A stretch of DNA of 64,000 bases, taken from Anodontia alba. Lineage: Eukaryota; Mollusca; Bivalvia; Lucinida; Lucinidae. Of this stretch, positions 1 through 12,662 are shown one piece after another. Location of the stretch: positions 123,252,839 through 123,316,838 of the forward strand of contig OZ024824.1 in the NCBI GenBank assembly GCA_964016985.1, in the 5' to 3' direction. The position numbers and the translations under genes are program-made. A model generated the notes under the pieces. That model ran no database searches. It was given only the letters and a program-made list of their open reading frames with translations, and was not told the DNA's origin. Position 1 is the stretch's first letter. Every line of letters begins with the position of its first letter.

Positions 1-121
1 GATTCTAAATCGAGTTGAATAAGCCGTGGTTAACGAGCCATCGGTGTTCGAGTCGTTGACGTGCTACTATATATTGATGTATGTTTGAGGAATATAGAAT
101 GTCTGAATGAATTGACCAAGT

Positions 122-359
122 CCCGAGGTTATAAAACTTTTTTCATGCTTAACTCAGCTGAGCATGAAATTTTCTCTGCTAATAAATATGAAAATGCCAA
201 CAATAGTTGGCATTTTCATATTTATTAGCAGAGAAATTTTTATGCTCAGATATGTTTAGCAAGAAAGAGTTTGCAGTTGTTAGTTAGTTGATATTTATAA
301 GCATGAAAAATTTCATGCTCAGCAGCGTTGAGCATGAAAAAAGTTTTATAACCTCGGGG
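122..359. mobile_element. MITE with long terminal inverted repeats
   Basis: CCCGAGGTTATAAAACTTTT at 122 is mirrored by AAAAGTTTTATAACCTCGGG ending at 358, with homology continuing through CATGCT. The middle holds a second palindrome with GCCAACAATAGTTGGC at its tip. No coding sequence. Confidence 0.85.
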
Positions 360-575
360 CCAGAACTAAAACTGCATTAGCAGTAAAGTTGTGCTTGCAA
401 TAATGTGGTATTTAACCAAAACCCATAAAATTAAACTGTCGAAAAGATAAATACCTGTTATTTTTCTTTGTTCAGATAAACAGAAAAAGAACAAAGCTGC
501 GACAGGATATTTTATCTCTTGCTCGAGATATTTACAAACTCTGAATAAGCAATATCTGTTTATTTTTTTGGACAG

Positions 576-706
576 AAGTCGCTCTTGTCCGAGAGAAGGG
601 AAAACTTCAAATATATAATATGTATTTTAATTGTGGTTGCCATCCAGATCTTGATCCTGTTAATCGCAAGGAGCTGGACCGCTTCACTTTGTTCGACCTG
701 GTGTAG
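576..706 (+). CDS. Candidate terminal exon of an unidentified gene
   Basis: A pyrimidine tract and acceptor-like TTTTTTTGGACAG end at 575. The following phase-2 frame is open for 42 codons to TAG at 704-706 and has protein-like composition (NCGCHPDLDPVNRKELDRF near its end). No upstream exon is visible in the remaining 575 bases, which hold a MITE. The overlapping frame from about 585 to 791 is also open and would encode a hydrophobic segment, with a GTAAGG donor-like site near 750, so the frame choice is uncertain. I do not recognise the product. Confidence 0.22.
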
Positions 707-823
707 ACTTATTTCTCAAAAGACTGTTGGTTGGACGCCACCTGTAAGGTACGCGGCGCAGGGCGGCGTCGTTTCGGCGACGTTGTTGTGACGTTGTGTG
801 TATCGCTAGGATACATGTAATGC

Positions 824-1265
824 ATATTATTGCATAAAAAGCAGTGTCGCACGTTTTTAACAGCCGTGCATTAACCGGCGAAAAGCCGTGTATTAACAGA
901 GCAATTCACGCGCTGTTAATGCGTGGCTACGTAACTTTCAATATGCTCGTACCGGGGCCACAGAGTTGCTGCCGTTACGAGATGTGTACTTCCCGGCCCT
1001 AGAACGAGCATAGTCCGTGGAAATTGCATTCGCGAGACATCGGTGAAAAGGCGAAACAAAATAGTGCAAGAAATAACGCAAAATGTAGCAAATGTTTTCA
1101 GTTTTTATGCAATAATAGCGACCGAACATGATTTTTCAATGCATTCACATTCGCCAGGTCCCTAGGGAGGTATTGAAAACCGCGGCCTCCGGCCTCGGTT
1201 TTCAACAACTTCCTCTGGACCTGGCGAATGTTAATGCATGAAAAACCATGTTTGATCCCTATACT
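824..1265 (+). repeat. Repeat H, copy 1
   Basis: TATTATTGCATAAAAAGCAG through the GCTCGTACCGGGGCCACAG block to a strong hairpin (CGCCAGGTCCCTAGGGAGG ... GGACCTGGCGAATG). Copy 2 lies inverted at 15416-15841 with the same order. No open frame of note. Confidence 0.8.
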
Positions 1266-1441
1266 GGAGAACTTAGATTAGGTCGCATATGTGCGGATTA
1301 GCTTAGGTGTTAGATGTTCTTTTTTTCTTGTATCATTCTTTACAGCAATTTTAATAGCCTTACATTTCGTTTCGGTAATGATGGTAAAGATTAGCGAATG
1401 AAACAGTCAGATAAAAATAGAACAGCCAAATATACCGCATG

Positions 1442-1446
<5 letters not shown>

Positions 1447-1479
<33 letters not shown>
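1447..1479 (+). repeat. (TC)n microsatellite
   Basis: About 16 TC units. Confidence 0.97.
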
Positions 1480-1481
<2 letters not shown>

Positions 1482-1771
1482 ATGACAGTAAAACATATTC
1501 TGCATGCCATATGGTTAATTGAGACTATTGCGGATCTCAAGTTGACCTCTGATGTAATTATTAATGTTACAAATTTTCCCACTTTCATAGATCATTTCAA
1601 TTTCGGCGCCTGGCCATTTATAAGACCACTTTTATGGTTAATTTTACCCGCAGGATCAAGCGATGCAAGTGAGGCGGACAAATTCGCTTTAATATAATTT
1701 GCTTCCAAATAATTTGACGGGTGTTAGCCGTTGTTCACCTGTCATACCATTGTGTAAGGTACTTGATTTAG

Positions 1772-1984
1772 TCTAACCTTTACCACTCTCTGGGCATTTT
1801 CAGCAGACGACAAATTGATGATATTTTTCTTATTTTTCCCAGTAAACAGGATTTGACATTTCATGCAAATTGTCTCCTTAAGAGACAATTTGCATGAAAT
1901 GTCATATCGTGTTTTCTGGGAAAAATAAGAAAAATATTCCAAAATGTCGTCTGCTGAAAATTTTACCCAGAGTGCTAAGCGCTA
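1772..1984. mobile_element. Family B palindromic MITE
   Basis: TCTAACCTTTACCACTCTCT to GCTAAGCGCTAA, with CAGCAGACGAC / GTCGTCTGCTG inner repeats and a GACAATTTGCATGAAATGTC centre repeated in inverted order (about 1855-1905). Confidence 0.85.
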
Positions 1985-2722
1985 ATGTCGATTATTATGG
2001 TACACCTTGACTCAACCCGCTGAAATCTTGTATCAGCATTCTTGTGACAATGTTCGTTAAATTCTGTCTTGTCAACATAAAAAAGAAGCTTAATGCATAA
2101 GCAAACAGTTCAGTTACATTAACAAGTCTATATAATATATACTGCCTGTTTTTCCCATAATATATAGTGAAATCAGGGATATAAAGGCGTTTTTCCAGAA
2201 GTTGCAGTTCTAAAGCAGCTTTTCAATGCGTTTTTTCGGGATGACTCAAATGAATAACCCAAAACGTTAAAATGACTATTTACAGTCAACCGTCATTCGG
2301 CGAAATACGTTAAAATGGCTAGTTACAGATAATTGTCATTAGCCAAAAAAATAAAGCAACGTTAAAATGGCTGTTTACAGTCATTAAGAAAGGGCACTAA
2401 AAATAATATAACTTCAACGCGGTGTCTGATCAGGGTCTTTTCTGTTTGTCGCTCATCCAGCAGTTTTAAAACACATAACGACGTAGTAAAAAGGACGTTC
2501 AAATTTTAGGAGAGTGATGCTAAAGGGTTTAAGGTGTCCCGATATTTGGGGTGGACTCGATGTGCAAACTCAACTAAATTATTGTTCATTTATATTTGTC
2601 CATCAGTTTAGCAAGCAATATTTATTTATTTATTTTCAATTTACTTATTTATTTATTTATTTATTATTCAATTAATTATTCTTTAAACGGTTTATTATTT
2701 ATTTATTTATTCATTTATTTAT

Positions 2723-2914
2723 TTAACCTTTACCATTCTCTCGACTAATTCAGCAGACGACAGATGATATTTTTTTTCTCATTTCTACCGGAGGGCGGGA
2801 TATGGCATTTCATGTGAACTGTCTCCAATGGAGACAATTTGCATGAGGTGTTGGGACCTGGGGTGTTTCAATGTATCGTCTGCTGAAAATGTTACCCAGA
2901 CTGCTAAGCGTTAA
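2723..2914. mobile_element. Family B palindromic MITE in a TTTA microsatellite
   Basis: TTAACCTTTACCATTCTCTC to CTGCTAAGCGTTAA; CAGCAGACGAC and CGTCTGCTG present. Flanked by long (TTTA)n tracts (about 2610-2720 and 2940-3100), which supply TTAA-like targets. Confidence 0.85.
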
Positions 2915-3711
2915 ATACCTGGGTTTTAATTGCAATAATTTAATTTTATTTATTTAATATTTATTTATTTATATTTAGCGAGACAGAATTCATTTAAAAA
3001 AATATTATCCTTGTTAAACTTGTTACTTGGTTATTTCTTTGTTTCCTTCTTTCTTTACTTAATTAATTGTTTGACTATTTACTAATTTATTTATTTAGCT
3101 GATATGATTCATATCTAAGATTTTTCTTGGCATATTTTACAATGTACATGGGGAAAAAAAACGTCGGAAAAAACTTAATGACGTTTGATATTACGCCAAA
3201 AGTGATAACGTCATTAAGAATTGTTATATGATGTCATTTCCTGTGCATTTCAAACTTGGTGATATGCAGATATCAATATCATATGCAGAAAATGTAAAAA
3301 TGCAGTTGAATGCACAGGAGCCTGAAATTATATTTTTCTTTTTCTTGTATACGATCTTCGAAAATCGTATTACCATTGATATAAAAAAAGATTTTAACTT
3401 CAAGCTCCTGCTGTTGAATGTAGAAAAATTTAAGCTGAAGAAGACATTTAAGCAGAAACGTCCAGAAATAGAATTGTTCGCGCTTTAATCTATAAATAAA
3501 CCCTGCTAAATACAATTCAAGCGCTGATTGCCTGTTGAGAAAACATGACAGGTACATGTACATTATGAAAGACTGGTGATTATCCTGTTTGATAGACTGT
3601 ATAAATATCAGTTATTTCATTTAACAGAAAATGTACATTTTAGACATTGTTTTACTTCCAAATAAACACTTTATTTCATTGGCCGGCGCGCTTCCGGTCT
3701 CAATATTGATT

Positions 3712-4426
3712 GTGTAGTTGTGGTAGTATCGAGGATTCGCAGCATTATCTTTTCCATTGCTCACATTACCAAACTCAACGCACAGCTTTAATGAATGCTA
3801 TTTCTACAATTCAGACACCTACTTTAAATCTGCTGCTATACGGCAGCTCAAACCTCTCTGTTGACACAAACAAAGCCATTTTTGATATAGTGCATAAATT
3901 TATATTGGACACTAAACGGTTTTAAATCTGTGGTAAATGCATGTTGCAGGTACAACTTGTCCTGAACAATATCTGCATTGTCTGCCTGTGGATGTAAACT
4001 CAGTTGTTCCTCTCCAAGAATGCCATTTTCATATACCTTGTTATACACTGTTTGATTCTTACTACTGTTTTCTTAATACAAACACTCATTGAATTATTTA
4101 TTTATTATTTATCTATTTATGTTTTAATTGTTTTTTTTTTTTTTTTTTTTTTTTAATTTTTCTTTATTCTTATTTCTTTTTTTTTATTCCATATTTTTTT
4201 GTGTGTGTTTTGTCAACTAATTTATTTTACCTTCTTACATGAAATAAACCACAACTTTTTGCCTTGATCTGTGAAACAATCTGCCTTCAAGTCAACAACG
4301 AAATATACACCGTAGAGGAGAAGAACTCTATAAGTATTTATATGTTTTCATTCTAATCCTGTATCGTTTGTATGTCAAATTTGTTACTTTGTTGTACTTC
4401 TATTATGTAATAAAATATGTTTAAAC
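3712..4426 (+). pseudogene. 5'-truncated LINE tail inserted in repeat J
   Basis: The open frame to 3925 encodes only the C-terminus of a non-LTR polyprotein (CSCGSIEDSQHYLFHCSHY, then a TKRF end), followed by a T-run-containing 3' UTR and AATAAAATATGTTTAAACC. An 11-bp target duplication, CAATATTGATT, flanks it at 3701-3711 and 4427-4437. The C-x-C...H-x4-C cluster matches the LINE frames at 31072, 35618 and 58306. Confidence 0.85.
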
Positions 4427-4437
4427 CAATATTGATT

Positions 4438-4890
4438 TGGATTTTTATGTATGGAGAAATGTTCGATTAGCGCCGAGCGCAAGTTGGTAATTTTGAATAT
4501 GACCTGCAGTCCATCTTTGGTAAGTTTGACTATGACCTGTGGTCCATACTAAAAAGTCCAAACATATTCATATCTGACGCATGCTAAAATAAGCTGCTAG
4601 ATAAAATCTGGTAACTTGTTTAAGTTCTGGCATTTTTTTTTTAAATAATAATGTACAAACTAAATATCATGGAGACCCCAGTATGGCTAGGATTCGCATA
4701 TTGCTTGATTAAGAAATTTCATAAATCTTAATAAAAGCATACATTAAAGAATCACATTGTTATTCTTTTTACGTATTACATTGAAAATTTATTAAAGTTT
4801 AGAATACCCATGTCCCATATTTCTAAGTAAACATAAACAAAAATTGCGCCGGTACCTAGACGTTTACGTCTAAATATTTTGTCTTGTTTT
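4438..4890 (+). repeat. Repeat J, copy 1 (main part)
   Basis: GGATTTTTATGTATGGAGAA, GACCTGCAGTCCATCTTTGG and AGACGTTTACG words match 29400-29840 in the same orientation over about 440 bp. The start of J (GGCCGGCGCGC, 3681) is separated from the rest by a LINE insertion. Confidence 0.75.
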
Positions 4891-7545
4891 TTCTTTCAAT
4901 TCCTTTAGCAATGAAATATGTACATGTAGTAAGAACTCTAGTACTCAGTTTTTGCTAACCCTAGCATCGGGAAGATATACGATTTATTTCGATATAGGAA
5001 GAAAGCCTGGACATGTCTGTATATAAAACAACTGTTACATTGCATTTCGCGAGAACTCGCATGTTTGTATAGAGGCCCAGTTGATACTAAATAATTTCCA
5101 AGTATTCAAAACCATGTGTATTCAGGTTAAATCATAAAAAAAGAAAGAAAAAATGCTCAAAACAGAAACCAGAATGTTTATTTTCTCATACGATTATGCA
5201 AACATGAAGCCATTAGTGACACCTCGGTCGTTCTCCGCATTTAAGGAAGAGTACCCACACACACCCCATTTTCCATTCTGAATGATTTTTTAAATTGGGC
5301 ATGCAAACTACGTTTTAAATAAACCTTCTACCGTTTCCAAAAGCCTACATTAGAAAGTATACAGAAATGGATTACACCAAAACATCTTCGATTTTTCTTC
5401 CAGTATGGCCGTGCTGTAAACCTGGAAGAAAACGTTTGATTGCAATTTTTATGATACTATTTTGAATGACACATTTTAGATTTTACCAGACATCTTTTAA
5501 AAATCCGCAAAAAAAAAACAAAACAAAAAAAAAAAAACAACAACAACAACAACAACAACATCAATTACAGTTTATACGGTGGATGATACACCCAAGTAAA
5601 TGGCAGATTTCAAGAATATAAAACTAACTGTAGTTTGGACTTTAATTTGACACAATTATTGACTGTCGAGGTCATGATATCTCCAATTCTTTTTTTGGAG
5701 GAGGTGATTTTTTTTCATTGACTGTTTGACGACATCGATGTTGAAAGTTCCTCCAAATATGTTGCCGGAAAACATCGACTTTTAACCACCATGAATATTT
5801 CTGGTAGCTGTGTTATTCACACTGTGATTGTGTTGTGTCTTCCCCTTCCATCGGTCTGACATTTATCGTTCATCTAAAAATCATGTCAAAATTGGAGGCT
5901 GGAACTGTTTCAAAAGTGAAAGTTGTATCGGCGAACGCGAACGCCATCTTGGTTGCTATCAATAAGCGGAGTAATAAGAATATTAATGAGGGTAATTAGG
6001 CTAACCAATGGGAAGCCTTGCAGGTGTTATTACATGTGCGGTTATATGATTTTTTATGACATGGGTTATTTCACTGAATAACTTGACGGTCATGTGATAA
6101 ACATGTGTACTATACTTAATAGAACACAGTTGCTTGGCAAAACTCTAAACCAGTATCATGCAAAATGCTTGCGTTTCTCCAAAATGCAATTAGTTACGCG
6201 TTGCTATTCATCTGTTTTGTATGAACCAATATCCAAGCTTTATATATACAAAAATCCAGCTGTATATCTTTCCGATGCTAGAGTTACGTTTTTTGCAAGG
6301 TACAGGAATTGAGAAACCCGACTGATGTACACATATTACTGTGCGCTTAGCATAGACCAAGCTTTTTGTAAAGGCTAATAATTGTTATAGTAAATAGACT
6401 CTTGTCGATCTTTATATATATATCGGTGAAAATAAGGCTTAGTCAAGTTTTATTTTCTCAAATAATAACATGAAATACCAAATCTTAATTTCTTTGGAAA
6501 AAAAATAATAAAATGGATTGTTGCTTGCTACAATTGTACTAAAACGCTTCACCTATTAAAAGAGTGACAAACTGCATTATATGTTCTTTAGAAATCGCGC
6601 ATTTCGAAGAAAATGAATGACCCTGGTAGAATGTCGAATCGACATGTAAGAAGACGTCTTTAAATGACCGCCACATGAAATCAAAGAGTTGCAAAAAATG
6701 ATCTAAAACATACATTACTGACAACCGGATCCTGTGCACGTGAAATTAGCTAATGAAACTGTATAACCGTCTGTTAATGTGCTATCTTCCTCCAATCAAT
6801 CAAACTTTAGTACAATTCAAAATTCAACGAATCGTAAAAATATTCGAGGCCTTCTTATGACCCGAAAATATTTCTATCAATTTGATTAATTACTCTCTTT
6901 ATAAAAATATGGAATTTTCTGCTTGCCAAATGTTTATAAATGATATTATAAGTAGTTCAAACATGCATGATTATTACCGATTCAAGAATGTATTTAAACG
7001 CTCATTTAAAACATTCAAACATTTGGCTAAAACGTCCGCCTCTTCATTTATATGGATTTATTTCAAGCAGGCGGCAAGACTGTGAAAGAAATACCAAACT
7101 TGTCTCTAATCGGGCGAAAACTTTGATGTAAAAATATTTAACGAATGAATAAAAAAGCAAACACACATGTCTTTTTAAATGAAACTAGTTGTCATCAATG
7201 CGAAGGTGAAAGTGCAATTAGCAACATTTGAGGAGAACTAACAGTTTTAGAAAACAATATGCTAAATCTGTTTTTCTTTCTTCAAATGTTGCTGATGGTT
7301 GTAGAAGCAATACCATGTTAACCCTAGTATTTAGCAATTCACATGAGCAATCTGGGTCTACACTAAGCTAGCAGCCTTTCTACAAATGACCAATAGTAAA
7401 ATCGACTTATTCAGTTTTAGGACAATTATGAATAAAGGGATTCGACTATTTAGATTAGAGTAAATACGGTTTGGGCCGTGTGGTTCAACACATTCTAGTC
7501 AGTGTAACCCATTGTAGACCGAATGAAAGCCCCGATTTCGATTGT
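4891..7545. other. Non-repetitive interval, no gene recognised
   Basis: Only an AC-rich run (5510-5562) stands out. Short open frames (for example 5883-5999, 39 codons, and 6094-6312) have no recognisable domain or splice context. This is the longest stretch without identified repeats in the window. Confidence 0.5.
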
Positions 7546-7549
7546 AGGT

Positions 7550-7700
7550 ATGTCAGGCTATGTGATTTAGATATTCCGAGAGAAAATGGTTAAATTATTT
7601 GCAAACAATGGAGACCCTGATCAGCAGTCGCATTCTGCGGCGTCTGATCTGGGTCTGTACTGTTTGCCAGTTACCCTTTTAGGGCTCTCCAGACTACAAT
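7550..7700. repeat. Family E hairpin repeat
   Basis: TTTGCAAACAATGGAGACCC, GATCAGCAGTCGCATTCTGC and GGCGTCTGATCTGGGTCTG arms. Matches 39565-39740 over its full length. Confidence 0.75.
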
Positions 7701-8089
7701 GGGTTACGAAGTCAGTATGTCAATATGAAATTAGTTTTACATAAAATTTTTAAATACACTTATTATATTTGATGAAAACAAAGAAATGTTTACATTCTTT
7801 GTGCAAAGCGTGTGCAAAACTGAGTTATACACTTTAGACTTTGTTTGGCTACATATATGTTAAGCTAACAATGCATACATAGGCCCTGTTAGAGAGTGTC
7901 TGTGTGAATCAAACAACTGTTTGTTTTTTTTCTACATCTGAAAGCGGGAAGATTTGGTACCGGCAAAATCAATTTAATCCTCCGCTCGACACCGTCCCCC
8001 TCCCGGTAGTTATTATTAATACTGACCGTTCTAAGGCGGCGGTTCTTGCGTTGTTCGTTCCTTACTGGGCCGTGTGACTGCTCGCTGCG

Positions 8090-9655
8090 TGGTTTTTTAG
8101 TTCACCTGAGGCTCGTGAAGCTTGGTCCGTCGTCCGTCGCCTCTCGTCGTTGTCGTTCACACTTTGAAACAAGAATATATCTAGGACCAGTAGGTAAATC
8201 TTAATCAAACTTGAAATGTAGCAGTGTTGTGATAGGGGATTTACTGCATATTGGTTTGAGACTGGTCATTCCAAAACTCTTGTTGCTAGGCAACCGAAAG
8301 GTTCTATTTTCTTATAATGGGGACAATAGTGTCTCCAACTGAATGAGTTCGAATTATAGCCAGATCTGACTTTTAACGTCAATGTTATGTGCCATTGAAT
8401 TCAGAAAAAAGTCCCCATCTTGTTATACAGTGAAACAAGAATATCTCTAAGACCAGTAGGTCAATCCGAATCAAAATTTATATGTAGCAATATTGGGATA
8501 GAGGATTGACTGCATATTGGTTTGAGGCAGTTCCTTCCAAAACTCCGGTTGCTTAGGCAACCGAAAGGTCCTATTGTCTTTTAATGGGGACAAAAGTGTC
8601 TCCAAGTGAATAAGTTCGAATTTCAACCAGATCAGACTACTCACTTCGGATTTATGTGCCCTTGAGGTAAGGAAAAAAATATATTTATACACTGAAACAA
8701 GAATATTTCAAAGATCAGTGGGCCAATCTGAATCAAACTTGATATATAGCATTGCTTGGGTAGTGGAATGGTTGCATATTGGTTTAAAGCAGGTCTTTCT
8801 AAACCTCTGGTTGCTATGGCAACTGAAAGGTCCTACTGACTTGTAACGGAAAAAACAATGTCTCCAAATTTTCTGGGCCATTTTTGATCAGATCTTCTTC
8901 AAACTTGCAGGTAACCAAGACAGGCATAAAGTGTCGAACGAGTTCAAACTTAAGTTAGATCAGACTACTCACTTCAGTTATGTGCCCTTGAGTGAAGAAA
9001 TGATTCTTCATTTAGTTACATTTTGAAACAAGAATATCTCTAAGCCAGTAGGCCAATCTGAATCAATCTTGACATGTAGCGTTGTTGGGATAGGGGATTG
9101 ATTGTATATTGTTTGAGGCAGGTCCTTCCAAAACCCAAGTTGCTATGGCAACCGAAATGTCTTGTTGAATTGTAATGGGGAAAACGATGTGTCTATTTTC
9201 TCTCGGCCATGCTTTGTTAGAATCGTCTTCAAACTTACAGGTAACCAGAACAGGGATGAGACCTTGAACGAATTCGAGTTTCACTTATATAAGACTACTC
9301 TCTTCTAAGTTGTAAGCCCTTGAGTTAAGTAAAAACTCACCAAGAATTTCCCTCAGATCATAAGGCCAAGCTGAATCAAACTTGATATGCTACATTGTGG
9401 GGACAGGGGATTGATTGCTTATTGGTTTGAGGTAGTACCTTTTAAAACTCTGGTTGCTATGGCAACCGAAAGGTCCTATTGACATAATGTGGAAAAAGTT
9501 GTCTCCAATTCTTCTCGGCCATTTTGATCGGGTCTTCTTCAAACTTGCAGGTAACCAGAACAGGCATAAAGTCTCGAACGAGTACGAATATTAGCCAGAT
9601 AAGCTACTCACTTCAGAGTTATGTGCCCTTTAGTTAACCAAATATTCCACATATA
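8090..9655 (+). repeat. Tandem array T1
   Basis: Opens TTTTTAGTTCACCTGAGGCT followed by GTCCGTCGTCCGTCG, then about five units of 260-330 bp beginning near 8165, 8431, 8692, 9025 and 9330. Each carries GAAACAAGAATATCTC, TTGCATATTGGTTTGAGGCA, GTTGCTATGGCAACCGAAAG and CAGATCAGACTACTCACTTC. No gene. Confidence 0.8.
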
Positions 9656-9689
9656 ATTATAATGGGGGGGGGGGAGGGGGGGGGGAAAG

Positions 9690-10545
9690 GGGGGGGGGGG
9701 AACACGGTCTTCAACTTTTCTAAGCCACTTTTAATTTGATCTTCAGCTTACTTTCAGGTAAGTGGAACTGTAAAAGATCTCATTTGAGTTTGATTTCTGT
9801 CTAGATCGAACCACTTACTTAAGAGTTACTACCTTTGAACATACAGAACCCGATATCTACAACTTTTCTTGTTATACTTTGCATAAAGGTAGGATCTTGA
9901 AATTTTATATGTAGAATCAGGATGGAAAATAAGTATACCCATTTTTTTCAGTCGGACTTGTTGTTTCAGAGTTATGCTCCTTTTTCAACGGCCACAATGG
10001 AATCTAGTCGGTAGGCTGATTGGGAATGATGAGTAGATGGCCTGATAAACTTAAAACAAATGCAGAGTTATGACCTTTGTAAAAACTGATAATGAAATCT
10101 TGTCCGCGGGCTATCTAAAAACTATTTGAGCTATGGCCTTGAAACTTGATGCTCTTATTGGAATGAAGAGTAGATTACCTGAATGCAGAATAACTTTTGA
10201 AAAAAAAAAAAATCCGATTATTTCCGGAGCTATTTTCCTTATATATAATGATAATGAAATCTTGTCAGCAGGGTATCTAGAAAACTATTTAAACAACGGT
10301 CTTGAAACTTGGTATGCTTCTTGGGGATAATAAGCAGTTCAACTGATTAACTTTTGAAAAAAAAAATCCGATGTTTCCGGAGTTATGCCTCTTGTAATAT
10401 ACTGATAATGAAGTATTGCAAGCAAGATATCTCGAACACTATTTAAACTAGGACCTTGAAATTTGGTGAACTTATCGGAGGTGATGAGTAGATTAACTGA
10501 TTAACTTTTCGAAACATCTGATTAATTTTCTCAGAGTTATGTCCC
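9690..10545 (+). repeat. Tandem array T2
   Basis: After a G run (9664-9701), units of about 170 bp share CCTTGAAACTTGGT, GATGAGTAGATTA, AACTTTTGAAAA, TCCGGAGTTATG and GATAATGAAATCTTGTC. It may be the continuation of T1 with another unit type. Confidence 0.65.
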
Positions 10546-11045
10546 TCTCCAACTTTAGCATTTGTATAAGCATATAGTTGGGAGCATAGTGTTTTACAAA
10601 CATATTTTGCTCTTGAGCTTAGTAAAACTTACCTATATAGTTTTATTTGGGAAAGCAATGTCACTAACTTACTTGAGAAGGCTCTTAACGCCTACATTAC
10701 GTCAAGAACGACGGTCATCTAACACTATTATTTTTCTGTTGATCAGTCGATGACCATCTTCTAATCCGGCGACAAAAGCTATCACATTAAAGTATACATC
10801 ATCGAAGACCTACGGTAACATCAAAGCTTTCAGCATCCGGTATCGAACGGCAGACGACTGATACACTCGGCCAATAGTTACAAATTCAGGCATATCGAGC
10901 AATTCATGTCGGAGTTAGTTGCTCTTGAGTGCAGAAAAGTCCACATTTGCAACCTCTAAGCCTTAGATCAAATTAAACAGCTTGCCAGATAAGATTCTTT
11001 GACTCAAGTGAACGGTCGTTGCCCATTGAGCTACTTATTTATTAT

Positions 11046-11880
11046 GTCTCACCCATTAAGGGTGGGGAGACATATTGTTTTTTCCGCGGCCTGTCCGTTC
11101 TTCCGCCCGGGGCCATGATTGGGTGGTTATATATAGGGTAAGTATATAATGGGTACTTTCCATTGAGTTCGTCCGTCCGTCTGTCCGTCACAAAATCGTG
11201 TCCTCTTTTTAACCTAAAAAAAGCTTTGAGATATTTTCATGAAATTTTACAGCAACATAAACCGCTATAATACGACGCGCAGAACACAAGAACCATAACT
11301 CGGCCGAGCACAAAAATATAACTCTGGTTTCCTATTTTTGGAAGTATGACCCTTTGAACATTGTAAATAGTGATTTCTGTCATATACTTGTGTCCATCCT
11401 GGAAAACCGTTTGAGATGTTTATGAAACTTTACAGAAATATAAAGCACCATAAGAAAACGTGCCGAGTACAAAAATATAACTCTGGTTTCCTATTTTTGG
11501 AATTATGACCCATTGAACATTGTAAATAGTGATTTCTGTCATATACTCGTTTCTGCTCTGTCTCTTGAAAACCGATAGAGGCGTTCTAATGAAACTTTAC
11601 AAAATATATAGCACTATGAGTTAACGTACAGAATACAATAACCATTACTCTTGTTAACCTACTTTTGAGCCATGACCCTTTGAACATAATTTAAGAACGT
11701 ACTTTGGAGTAACAAACCTTTGAAGATTGTAAATGCACATTTTGCCTTCAGGTATGATGCACTTTTTCCTAAATTTATACCTTTTTACTAGTGCTAAGTT
11801 GAATCTGCTAGCTTATTAACCCTGACTAACTGCACAAAGCAATACTCAAAAAGGGAGAGACATCCGTTTTTGCCTAGGAA
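11046..11880 (+). repeat. Tandem array T3
   Basis: Opens CACCCATTAAGGGTGGGGAG then GTCCGTCCGTCTGTCCGTC, followed by units of about 170 bp with ATATAACTCTGGTTTCC, CCTTTGAACATTGTAAATAG and GATTTCTGTCATATACT. It ends with GGGAGAGACATCCGTTTTTG. Confidence 0.7.
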
Positions 11881-12147
11881 ACAAATTCTATTTGTTGTTT
11901 CTTTTTTCAACGTCTGCAAAGGTTAAAGTTTATACAACTGATAGATTTCCTCCTCCTAACTGGCTGTAGAAGTCTAATTTTTACAAAATCAAGTTTTTCG
12001 TCTTCGTTTGCATCTGTCAGTCATGCTATCATTGGTGGAGTTAGTTGCCATTGGAGTCATTGTACCGTTGTACTGAAGGTTGTGAAAAAGCTAGCGAGAG
12101 AAAAATAAATCTGATTGGGTTATATTTTTCGCAAATTTCCTAGATGA

Positions 12148-12151
<4 letters not shown>

Positions 12152-12198
<47 letters not shown>

Positions 12199-12216
12199 AG
12201 TGTGTGTGTGTGTGTG

Positions 12217-12265
<49 letters not shown>
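12152..12265 (+). repeat. Compound (TC)n-(GT)n microsatellite
   Basis: A (TC)n run to about 12195, a short CACCCAG break, then a (GT)n run with one GC interruption. Confidence 0.98.
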
Positions 12266-12267
<2 letters not shown>

Positions 12268-12537
12268 ACTTAGAGAGATGATTGAAGTGACAAAATCTTA
12301 GAGGTAGCTGCCGCCACATACTCTGTCTTGCAGTTGTCCTGCAGTTGTCTTGCTCTAGATAATAGGATGGGCAAATTTTTAGTTATGACCGCTTTCGGTG
12401 ACTCAGTTGGTTTTGTTTTCGTTTAATTAAATGCAACATGCATGTTTAAAAGTCGAATATGAGCAATCACTGGGCACTGGGCTTACTATAACATGTACTT
12501 AGTGGGCCGTTACGAAAGCATTCGGGTTTTTAGGGGT

Positions 12538-12594
12538 TTTTTTTTTTCGTTGTATTTTTTTTCATAGGCTAAGAAGATGCGCTCTTAACCTATG

Positions 12595-12637
<43 letters not shown>

Positions 12638-12662
12638 CGAAAAAAAAAAAAAAAAAAACCCC
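12538..12662 (+). repeat. Palindromic poly(T)/poly(A) block
   Basis: GGGTTTTTAGGGGTTTT... is mirrored by ...AAAACCCCTAAAAACCC, with TACAACGAAAAA and its complement inside and a long A run. It forms a near-perfect inverted repeat of about 150 bp around GCTAAGAAGATGCGCTC and continues to CGGGTTTTTAGG / CCTAAAAACCCG. Confidence 0.8.

Noticed and set aside
585..791. 68-codon hydrophobic open frame
   Set aside because: It lacks an ATG at its start and overlaps a more protein-like frame; kept only as an alternative to the candidate exon at 576-706.
5883..5999. 39-codon ATG frame
   Set aside because: Too short to support alone; no homologous repeat or splice site seen.
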